A DNA stretch of 12,914 nt from contig JAQCNR010000347.1 in assembly GCA_028274925.1 (NCBI GenBank), forward strand, positions 1 through 12,914. The letters run 5' to 3'. The notes beneath the pieces were generated by a model that saw only the letters and a program-made list of their open reading frames with translations, was not told the origin of the DNA and ran no database searches. Below are positions 7,749 to 12,432 of the stretch, piece after piece. The translations under genes and the position numbers were made by a program. Source of the DNA: Halovenus sp. (GTDB taxonomy: Archaea > Halobacteriota > Halobacteria > Halobacteriales > Haloarculaceae). Numbering within the stretch: position 1 is the stretch's first letter; every line of letters begins with the position of its first letter.

Positions 7749-8549
7749 TTACGGCCAGACGGGGAGTCCGAGCACCGCCAACACGAACGTCACCAGCGTG
7801 AGGCTGCCGTAGGCCAGCGCGACGACCCAGACCGTCGCTGTCGACCGCCAACCCTCACCCCGGCGGGCCGCGAGATAGCCCGCCAGCGGCAGCACCTGCA
7901 GGCCGTGTAAGCCGATAAAGTGAGCAACACGCAGGTCGCCGCCGGTGAGTTTCCAGTTCAACAGCGGCAGACCGGGGCTGTCGGGGGCGACGCCGACGCT
8001 GTGTGCGCCGTGGGCAATCATCAGCCCACCCTCGACGCTCGCGAGCAAGAACAGCGCCAGTCCAAGCTGGATCCCGAGCCGGTAGGCTGGCGAGAGCGAC
8101 GGCGGGTCGCGCACCGTGTGCCAGAAGACGTAGCTCACGACGACGGTGTTCAGCGTGATCGTGAGTCCCATTGCGCCGGCAATCGCGCCGTCCAGCGCCG
8201 GCGCGAGATTGAAGTGTGACCTGACGCCGCGGGCCGCCTGCGTCGAGATGAGTGTGATTTCGATTCCCATTGTCGTGGCAATTGCCCCGCCAATCCAGTG
8301 TTGGCGACGCTCTGAAAGCGAGAGTCGCGGGAGGAGCCAGCCCATAGTCGCAGTGAAGATGGTAATCGAGACGGCGAACTTCCAGGGTTTCGTCCAGACG
8401 TTCCGGCCGAGCAGCGTTCGGTCGTCGACGAGCATGAGCGCGGTAAACAGGACGGCGAGGGCGGCGTTGGCGACGGCGAACAGCGGGCGGTGTCTGGAGC
8501 GTAGTTCCGAGACGATACCGGTCGGCGTCCACTGCGCGTGTGTCTCCAT
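7749..8549 (-). CDS. Seven-helix membrane protein with conserved-looking intramembrane histidines
   Basis: 266 residues from the ATG at 8549. The frame is open further upstream, but that part crosses the divergent control region and lacks membrane or domain character. Seven hydrophobic helices lie at roughly 22-41, 57-74, 85-102, 119-144, 158-180, 208-226 and 228-260. Notable motifs are NVWTKPWKFAVS (about 50-61), QAARGVRSHFNLAPALDG (about 104-121), HGAHSVG (H180, H183) and RVAHFIGLHGLQVLPL (H210, H215). From memory, similar KP.KF, SHFN and HF.GLH.LQ motifs occur in bacterial proteins of unknown function; I give no family number. Clustered His in or next to helices could bind haem or metal, which is an inference. 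It is divergent from the HTH_10 regulator, with a perfect palindrome 38 nt upstream of its start, so it is a plausible target of that regulator. No AT-rich TATA box is seen at the usual distance. Confidence 0.8.
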   Translation of the reverse strand: METHAQWTPTGIVSELRSRHRPLFAVANAALAVLFTALMLVDDRTLLGRNVWTKPWKFAVSITIFTATMGWLLPRLSLSERRQHWIGGAIATTMGIEITLISTQAARGVRSHFNLAPALDGAIAGAMGLTITLNTVVVSYVFWHTVRDPPSLSPAYRLGIQLGLALFLLASVEGGLMIAHGAHSVGVAPDSPGLPLLNWKLTGGDLRVAHFIGLHGLQVLPLAGYLAARRGEGWRSTATVWVVALAYGSLTLVTFVLAVLGLPVWP

Positions 8550-8586
8550 ACGACAACTGTTCGGCTGTCTCGGCCTGAGTGTTTCA

Positions 8587-8598
8587 CCAACATGTTGG
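8587..8598. promoter_or_regulatory. Perfect 12-bp palindrome CCAACATGTTGG, probable operator/UAS
   Basis: The sequence ccaacatgttgg equals its own reverse complement. Its centre is about 44 nt from the start of the minus-strand membrane protein (8549) and about 46 nt from the plus-strand ATG at 8639, i.e. nearly symmetric in the divergent region. In context, ACCAACATGTTGGG resembles the outer ACC...TT.GG pattern that I recall for the bop upstream activator sequence of Halobacterium, thought to be read by Bat. The adjacent gene encodes a Bat-like HTH_10 protein. Both flanking promoters lack a good TATA box, as expected for activator-dependent promoters. Confidence 0.55.
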
Positions 8599-8638
8599 GA
8601 CCGGTACGTTGATGACCGTCGCGGGGCCAGTAGCTCGT

Positions 8639-8689
8639 ATGTCCCGAGGACGGGGCGGACACGCCGTGACGGAGGAAGGCGATGATTAG
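8639..8689 (+). CDS. Putative 16-aa leader ORF overlapping the regulator start
   Basis: ATG at 8639 opens a 16-codon frame (MSRGRGGHAVTEEGDD) whose stop TAG at 8687-8689 lies just past the regulator's ATG at 8682, in a different frame. The regulator's Shine-Dalgarno GGAGG is inside it. Such an arrangement would allow translational coupling: ribosomes ending on the leader could re-start on the regulator. It may also be chance, because the region is short. The peptide has no recognisable feature. Confidence 0.3.
   Translation: MSRGRGGHAVTEEGDD
8671..8675 (+). promoter_or_regulatory. Shine-Dalgarno of the HTH_10 regulator
   Basis: GGAGG ends 6 nt before the ATG at 8682. An in-frame TGA at 8667-8669 closes the frame just upstream, so this start is firmly set. 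A strong ribosome site is notable here because other starts in the window look leaderless; it implies a leader or an upstream cistron on this mRNA. Confidence 0.65.
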
Positions 8690-9320
8690 CGCACGGTTTC
8701 GCATCGAACTCCCGCCGTCGCTGTGGGTCGCAGAACTCTCCCGCGAGTTCCCAAAGACGACGTTTCGACTGCTGTCGGGCTACCGAACTGGCGACCGGGC
8801 GCTCGAACTCGGGGAAACGGTCGGTGAGTCTGCGCAGGCGGCGGCCGAGGCGATTCGGGACCACCCCGCAATCGTGCGCTACGAGCGACTGGAGTCCGAG
8901 TCTGGCCGGTCGCTGTCGAAGTACGAGACGACACAGACCGACCTCTACGGCTTCGTCGAGACAGCCGGACTGACAATCGAATTCCCAGTCGACGTCGAGC
9001 GTGGCTGGTACCGGTTCGACCTCACAGGAACCAGAACGGAACTAAACGAACTGCAGGACGTACTCGACTATGCCCCACTCTCCTACGAACTCGAATCGCT
9101 CGTGGGCCGGACCGACCCGGAGTCACTGTTGACCGACCGCCAGCGCGAGGTGCTCGAAGCCGCAGTTCGAGAGGGGTATCTGTCGGTGCCCCGGAACTGT
9201 ACGCTGGCCGAACTGGCCGCGACACTCGATATCGACAAATCGACCGCGAGCACGGTGTTGCGGCGCGGACAGGCGCGACTGGCCGAGTGGTTTCTCGCCG
9301 GCCCCGAGTCGACCGTTTAG
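8682..9320 (+). CDS. Bacterio-opsin activator-like HTH_10 transcription regulator
   Basis: 212 residues. The C-terminal part (about 149-205) is a clear HTH_10 (Bat-type) domain: LLTDRQREVLEAAVREGYLS, then VPRNCTLAELAATLDIDKST and AS.VLRRGQARL. Its pattern (Q/RE.L..A...GY...PR..TL.ELA..L.IS.S) is diagnostic of haloarchaeal regulators such as Bat, DmsR and NarO. The N-terminal 140 residues form a mixed alpha/beta region with no PAS or GAF signature and no cysteine cluster, so the signal it senses cannot be read; DmsR-like members use Cys near the N-terminus, which this protein lacks. The start at 8682 is set by GGAGG at 8671-8675 and an in-frame stop just before. It is divergent from the 7-helix membrane protein across a palindrome, suggesting regulation of that gene and of itself. 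Its stop overlaps the stop of the convergent DUF2249 gene by 4 nt. Confidence 0.9.
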   Translation: MISARFRIELPPSLWVAELSREFPKTTFRLLSGYRTGDRALELGETVGESAQAAAEAIRDHPAIVRYERLESESGRSLSKYETTQTDLYGFVETAGLTIEFPVDVERGWYRFDLTGTRTELNELQDVLDYAPLSYELESLVGRTDPESLLTDRQREVLEAAVREGYLSVPRNCTLAELAATLDIDKSTASTVLRRGQARLAEWFLAGPESTV

Positions 9321-9553
9321 GCGTGACGGACTCGAACGTGATACAGCGTGGGTTCGACCTGCTCGGTCTCGTGGGTAAAGCCACGCTCTGCAAGGACGTC
9401 GTACAGCGGTTCGGGCTCGAAACTGCTCTGGAGCAGTAGCGTCTCTCCGGGGCCGAGTGCGTCGAGTTCGGCGATAATGTCGTCGAACGGTGCCCCCGCT
9501 ATCTGGCGAACACCGAGCCGTCGGTCCGGATCGCTGCGGTCTGTCTGAGTCAT
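9317..9553 (-). CDS. DUF2249 domain protein (TusA/SirA-like fold)
   Basis: 78 residues from the ATG at 9553. The frame stays open upstream, but the added part lies in the neighbouring divergent cupin gene region and shows no domain. The body fits DUF2249: (L)GVRQIAGAPFDDIIAELD then LGPGETLLLQSSFEPEPLYD, a central segment ERGFTHETEQVEP and the ending LYHVRVRHA. This matches the family pattern of a D.R.....R...I...L..L..GE...L....P.PL core plus a W/Y-rich terminal strand. The catalytic Cys-Pro of TusA is absent, as is normal for DUF2249. Members often lie near denitrification, nitric-oxide or haemerythrin genes in prokaryotes, but the biochemical role is not established. Its promoter appears shared with the divergent cupin gene (near-palindromic TATA at 9591-9604). 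It ends convergently on the HTH_10 regulator with a 4-nt overlap. Confidence 0.85.
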   Translation of the reverse strand: MTQTDRSDPDRRLGVRQIAGAPFDDIIAELDALGPGETLLLQSSFEPEPLYDVLAERGFTHETEQVEPTLYHVRVRHA

Positions 9554-9590
9554 ACTGAGTGACTGGGAACCAGACCCCCTGTGGGTTGCT

Positions 9591-9604
9591 CCGAGTATAT
9601 TCGG
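9591..9604. promoter_or_regulatory. Near-palindromic bidirectional TATA element
   Basis: CCGAGTATATTCGG matches its own reverse complement at 12 of 14 positions (CCGA...TCGG arms around TATA-like tatatt). It is the only AT-rich element between the divergent DUF2249 (start 9553) and cupin (start 9656) genes. On the plus strand transcription would begin near 9624, leaving a leader of about 32 nt to 9656; on the minus strand near 9571, leaving about 18 nt. Its position argues against cupin starts at 9581 (upstream of it) and 9611 (too close). Confidence 0.45.
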
Positions 9605-9655
9605 CGGGAGATGTTCGGGAGAGGCCACTTCCCCGTGGCCGTCGAACCGTCGGCT

Positions 9656-9958
9656 ATGCCAGCACAGGCCTCGCTCGACGAACTCGACGGCACACCGCAC
9701 GCCCGGCCCTTCGAGGCCGGCGAACCGATGGTCATCCAGTTGGCACTCGACGCCGGCGAACGGGTCGACCCGCACACTCATCCCGACCGCCAGATTCTGT
9801 TCACCGTCCGGTCGGGGGCCATCGAACTCGACTTCGACGACGACACGTACGACCTCTCGGCCGGCGATATAATTCGATTTGACGGCCGTCGGGAGGTCTC
9901 GCCGTACGCTGTTGAGGACAGCGAGGCGCTAATTGTGCTTGCCGAGCGGGCCGACTAG
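9656..9958 (+). CDS. Small single-domain cupin
   Basis: 100 residues from the ATG at 9656. Alternative in-frame starts at 9581 (GTG) and 9611 (ATG) are less likely because the only TATA element is at 9596-9601 and haloarchaeal cupins of this type, from memory, start just before a SLDELDGTPHA-like segment, here at residues 6-16. The cupin fold shows G34 to H40-T-H42-P-D-R-Q46 (motif 1) and a second motif AGDIIRFDGRREVSPYAVED (69-88). The first two metal-ligand histidines are present, but the usual Glu of motif 1 is Gln46 and the motif-2 His is not obvious, so metal binding may be altered. It could be a binding or sensor protein rather than an oxygenase. The acyltransferase begins 38 nt downstream and may share its transcript. 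Confidence 0.82.
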   Translation: MPAQASLDELDGTPHARPFEAGEPMVIQLALDAGERVDPHTHPDRQILFTVRSGAIELDFDDDTYDLSAGDIIRFDGRREVSPYAVEDSEALIVLAERAD

Positions 9959-9996
9959 GCCGCGAGGTTGAAGTTCCCGCCCGCCGAAATCGACCC

Positions 9997-10509
9997 ATGG
10001 CGGCCGACCGGAGCGACGACGATACCGAGGACCGGCGCGAGCGTGTCCAGCGACATCCCCGACCACACGTGCGAACCTCGCTGGGGCGGTGGTACCAGAT
10101 CAGGAATCCGCTTCAGGTCATGGTCAACTACGCGGTGATTCTGCTCTGTCGCATTTCACCGAGTCTCGCGCTCAAACGGGTGCTCCTGCGTCGACTCGGC
10201 GTGACCATCGGCGAGGGTGTCGCCTTCGGGCTGGAGGCGACGCCGGATGTCTTCTGGCCGGAACTGATCACCATCGAAGACGACGTAATCATCGGCTACG
10301 ACGCGACGATTCTCTGTCACGAGTTCCTGCGCGAGGAGTACCGGACCGGCGAGGTGCGTATCGGCGAGGGGGCGATGATTGGCGCGAGCGCAATCATCCT
10401 CCCCGGCGTCGAAATCGGGGAGGGCGCACAGGTCAGTGCCAACTCACTCGTAACGGAGGATGTCCCCCCGGAGACAACCGTCACGGGTGTGCCGGCGACT
10501 GCGGAGTAG
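9997..10509 (+). CDS. Hexapeptide-repeat (left-handed beta-helix) O-acyltransferase
   Basis: 170 residues. Such enzymes transfer acetyl or other acyl groups from acyl-CoA to sugars, amines or similar acceptors and work as trimers. Isoleucine/valine-led hexapeptide units are seen at about 68-106 (GVTIGEGVAFG, ITIEDDVIIGYDATI) and 119-160 (VRIGEGAMIGASAIILPGV, IGEGAQVSANSLV). His108 in ILCHEF sits where the catalytic His is usually found, and a loop (EFLREEYRTG) interrupts the helix at that point, as is typical. The C-terminus GVPATAE matches the common G.PA ending. Residues 1-30 are highly charged, and 41-57 form a hydrophobic helix (VMVNYAVILLCRISPSL) that may pack at the membrane. The start is an ATG 38 nt after the cupin stop with no TATA or Shine-Dalgarno of its own, so it may be co-transcribed with the cupin. 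The acceptor is unknown. Confidence 0.9.
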   Translation: MAADRSDDDTEDRRERVQRHPRPHVRTSLGRWYQIRNPLQVMVNYAVILLCRISPSLALKRVLLRRLGVTIGEGVAFGLEATPDVFWPELITIEDDVIIGYDATILCHEFLREEYRTGEVRIGEGAMIGASAIILPGVEIGEGAQVSANSLVTEDVPPETTVTGVPATAE

Positions 10510-10602
10510 AGGGAAGTTGTGTGAGGAGCGTTTTGTCGCCGAACGACTGCGAACAGCCAGCGACCTCGCAGGCATAAATCCCCCAAGAGGAAACAGGACG
10601 GC

Positions 10603-10609
10603 TTTTATT
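10603..10609 (+). promoter_or_regulatory. TATA box of eif2b
   Basis: TTTTATT is centred 26 nt before the ATG at 10632, which predicts a leaderless mRNA and rules out the in-frame upstream codon at 10608. A purine-rich AGGAAACAGGACG precedes it and could be the BRE. A second AT-rich word, ATAAAT, lies at 10574-10579. Confidence 0.6.
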
Positions 10610-10631
10610 GCTGGCAGAGCAACGGTTATCT

Positions 10632-11036
10632 ATGGACTACGATGACATGCTTGACCGGGGAATCGACGAGACACCCGATATTGACGCCGATTCCGAGCGG
10701 TTCGAGGTGCCCGACCCAGACGTGCGTCAAGAGGGCCACGCGACTGTCTTCGAGAACTTCCAGCAGGCCTGTGACGACCTGGGCCGCGACGAGGACCACC
10801 TGCTGAAGTTCCTGCAGGACGAGGTTGGGACCAGCGCACACATCGACGAGAGCGGCCGGGCGCGACTGACCGGCGAGTTCGACGCCAAGCGAGTCCGCGA
10901 AGCACTCGACGCCTACGCAGAGCAGTACGTGCTCTGCTCGGAGTGTGGCCTCCCGGATACCGATATCGAGCGCGAGCAGGGCGCAGAAGTGCTCCACTGC
11001 GCGGCCTGCGGTGCCGTCTCACCGACCTCAACCTAA
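10632..11036 (+). CDS. eif2b: Translation initiation factor aIF2 subunit beta
   Basis: 134 residues, the usual size. As part of the aIF2 heterotrimer it helps deliver initiator Met-tRNA to the small ribosomal subunit. The N-terminal acidic segment (MDYDDMLDRGIDETPDI) leads into the alpha/beta core: RFEVPDPDVRQEGHATVFEN, the helix around LLKFLQDEVGTSA, and the strand RARLTGEFDAKRVREALDAY. A C-terminal zinc ribbon is complete with C102-x2-C105 and C123-x2-C126 (LCSECG...LHCAACG). The start at 10632 is supported by a TATA box 26 nt upstream and by the family length. Its last 9 nt overlap the end of the convergent zinc-ribbon gene. It is one of the core information-processing genes clustered at the right end of the window. 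Confidence 0.95.
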   Translation: MDYDDMLDRGIDETPDIDADSERFEVPDPDVRQEGHATVFENFQQACDDLGRDEDHLLKFLQDEVGTSAHIDESGRARLTGEFDAKRVREALDAYAEQYVLCSECGLPDTDIEREQGAEVLHCAACGAVSPTST

Positions 11037-11207
11037 CTGTTTGACTGTTCTGAGGTCGTGTTCCGTTCGCATGAACTCCGAGAGCCGCCGGCTCGCGTGA
11101 CAGTTCGGACAGTGAAAGTTCGCGTCAGTCGCCGGTAAGTCGGTTGGACTACTCCGCCAGTTCTTCCCACACTCTGGGCAGAGCACGCGCACTTCTGTTT
11201 CTTCCAT
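11028..11207 (-). CDS. Small zinc-ribbon protein (59 aa)
   Basis: This short gene starts MEETEVRVLCPECGKNWRSS and carries two zinc knuckles, C10-P-E-C13 and C33-P-N-C36, followed by a basic helix-like tail (SRRLSEFMRTEHDLRTVKQ). The spacing fits a rubredoxin- or TFIIS-like zinc ribbon. The gene is real by several signs: intact Cys pairs, G/C-ending codons, and a TATA-like CTTTTCA at 11231-11237 (minus strand) centred about 27 nt upstream of the ATG. It overlaps the end of eif2b by 9 nt and lies 61 nt after the tfb stop on the same strand, so it may also receive transcripts from tfb. A general nucleic-acid-binding or transcription/translation-linked role is plausible from context. I do not assign a named family. 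Confidence 0.78.
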   Translation of the reverse strand: MEETEVRVLCPECGKNWRSSPTDLPATDANFHCPNCHASRRLSEFMRTEHDLRTVKQLG

Positions 11208-11230
11208 ATGTGTGGGTGACTCGCACAGAT

Positions 11231-11237
11231 GAAAAGC
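11231..11237 (-). promoter_or_regulatory. Weak TATA-like element of the zinc-ribbon gene
   Basis: On the minus strand this reads CTTTTCA, centred about 27 nt before the ATG at 11207. It is a poor match to a TATA box but correctly placed for a leaderless transcript in the 61-bp gap after tfb. Confidence 0.35.
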
Positions 11238-11268
11238 GTTGTGTCGCGTATCAGACCGCGGAGGAGAA

Positions 11269-12246
11269 TCAGGCTGCTGCGTTCGTTTCGACGTCCAGCA
11301 GTTCGTGATACCGGTTGCGAATCGTCACTTCGGAAATCTCTGCGACGTCGCTGACCTCGTTCTGTGTCACCTTCTCGTTGGTGAGCAGCGAGGCGGCGTA
11401 AATTGCCGCAGCGGCGAGTCCAACCGGCGATTTGCCACTGATTACTTCTGTCCCTTCGGCGGAGTCGAGCAGTTCGCGCGAGCGCCGTTCGACCTCCTCG
11501 GAGAGGCCGAGTTCCGAGACGAATCGTGGGACGTAGCTTTTCGGATTGGCTGGCTGGACTTCGAGGTTCAGTTCCTGGACGATATATCGGTAGGTCCGGG
11601 TGAGTTCCATGCGGTCCACGCGGGAGACGTGGTTGACTTCGTCGAGCGAGCGCGGCGTCCCGGCCTGCCGGGCCGCAGCGTACAGCGACGCAGTCGAAAC
11701 ACCCTCGATGGACCGCCCCGGAAGCAGGTCCTCCTCCAGCGCGCGGCGATAGATGACACTTGCCGTCTCGCGGACGTTCTCGGGCAGACCGAGGGCGCTC
11801 GCCATGCGGTCGATTTCGCCGAGTGCCTGCTTGAGATTGCGCTCTTTGGAGTCGCGGGTGCGGAATCGCTCGTTCCACGTCCGGAGTCGCTGCATCTTCT
11901 CGCGCTGTCGGCTGGACAGCGAATTGCCGTAGGCGTCCTTGTTCTGCCAGCCGATGTTCGTCGACAGTCCCTTGTCGTGCATCATGTTCGTCGTCGGTGC
12001 ACCGACGCGGGATTTCTGGTCCTGTTCACGAGAGTCGAAGGCCCGCCACTCCGGGCCAGGGTCAATTTCGTCTTCCTCGACAACGAGGCCACACTCTTGA
12101 CAGACTGTCTCTCCGTGTTCGGCGTCGTTGACGAGGTTGCCGCTACACTCTGGGCACACCTCTATCTCCTCTTCTGTCTGCTTGGATTCTGTCTCCTCGT
12201 GTTCGCGTTCGCGCTCTCGGCCGTTGGTCCGCTGTGATTCACTCAT
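11269..12246 (-). CDS. tfb: Transcription initiation factor IIB (TFB)
   Basis: 325 residues, a usual TFB length. TFB binds the TBP-TATA complex and BRE and recruits RNA polymerase. The N-terminus (1-29) is very charged (EREREHEETESKQTEEE). The zinc ribbon uses C31-x2-C34 and C49-x2-C52 (VCPECSG, CQECGLV). The B-reader/linker follows (about 63-107: PGPEWRAFDS...RVGAPTTNMMHDKGLSTNIG). Two cyclin-like repeats lie at about 124-215 and 222-315; the second contains SGKSPVGLAAAAIYAASLL and the BRE-contacting helix-turn-helix QNEVSDVAEISEVTIRNRY. All core features are intact. Haloarchaea often carry several TFB paralogues; which one this is cannot be told without comparison. It is preceded by a region rich in TATA-like boxes and by the Bud32 gene on the same strand, with the zinc-ribbon gene downstream. 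Confidence 0.97.
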   Translation of the reverse strand: MSESQRTNGREREREHEETESKQTEEEIEVCPECSGNLVNDAEHGETVCQECGLVVEEDEIDPGPEWRAFDSREQDQKSRVGAPTTNMMHDKGLSTNIGWQNKDAYGNSLSSRQREKMQRLRTWNERFRTRDSKERNLKQALGEIDRMASALGLPENVRETASVIYRRALEEDLLPGRSIEGVSTASLYAAARQAGTPRSLDEVNHVSRVDRMELTRTYRYIVQELNLEVQPANPKSYVPRFVSELGLSEEVERRSRELLDSAEGTEVISGKSPVGLAAAAIYAASLLTNEKVTQNEVSDVAEISEVTIRNRYHELLDVETNAAA

Positions 12247-12432
12247 GATTTATTTTCAGTTGCCGCGGGAGCAATCTATAAATATGCCACGCGGGCTTCG
12301 TTAATATATAGTTAGTCACGGAAGTTTATAAACGTTTGGTCTCCAGTATCAGCTATAATAGCGTCTGACGGGCTGAAACGGTGGTTTGGGTGTAACTAGC
12401 ACGGATTTCCGTCTCCAGAAGGGATAAAAGGT
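12247..12432 (-). promoter_or_regulatory. AT-rich tfb upstream region with several TATA-like elements
   Basis: This 186-bp gap between the Bud32 stop and the tfb start has no ORF of note. On the minus strand, TATTTATA (12277-12284) is centred about 34 nt before the tfb ATG and is the best core promoter. Further TATA-like words are TATATATTA (12302-12310), the perfect palindrome GTTTATAAAC (12324-12333), and GCTATTATAGC (12352-12362, palindromic around one base). Centres are about 22-29 bp apart. The right part holds ACGGA-TT-TCCGT (12401-12412), a tiny inverted repeat, and a T-rich CTTTTATCC downstream of the Bud32 stop that could act as a weak terminator. Confidence 0.55.

Noticed and set aside
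8550..8864. N-terminal extension of the 7-helix membrane protein
   Set aside because: The 105 extra codons are Arg-rich, run antisense to the HTH_10 gene and across the palindrome; the ATG at 8549 begins a sensible membrane protein.
9548..9564. Inverted repeat AGTCA-N7-TGACT over the DUF2249 start
   Set aside because: The arms are only 5 bp and overlap the start codon, so this is weak and likely chance; not listed as an operator.
9554..9781. N-terminal extension of the DUF2249 protein
   Set aside because: The extra 76 codons run antisense into the cupin gene; the 78-residue protein from 9553 matches the DUF2249 length.
10626..10997. Minus-strand frame inside eif2b
   Set aside because: It is opposite a clear aIF2-beta with a complete zinc ribbon and has no domain of its own.
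11239..12237. Plus-strand frame of 332 codons opposite tfb
   Set aside because: TFB is unmistakable on the minus strand (zinc ribbon, cyclin repeats). The opposite frame is an antisense shadow.
12401..12412. ACGGA-TT-TCCGT as an RNA hairpin or terminator
   Set aside because: The loop is too short for a stable five-pair stem and no T-run follows on either strand, so no terminator is called.
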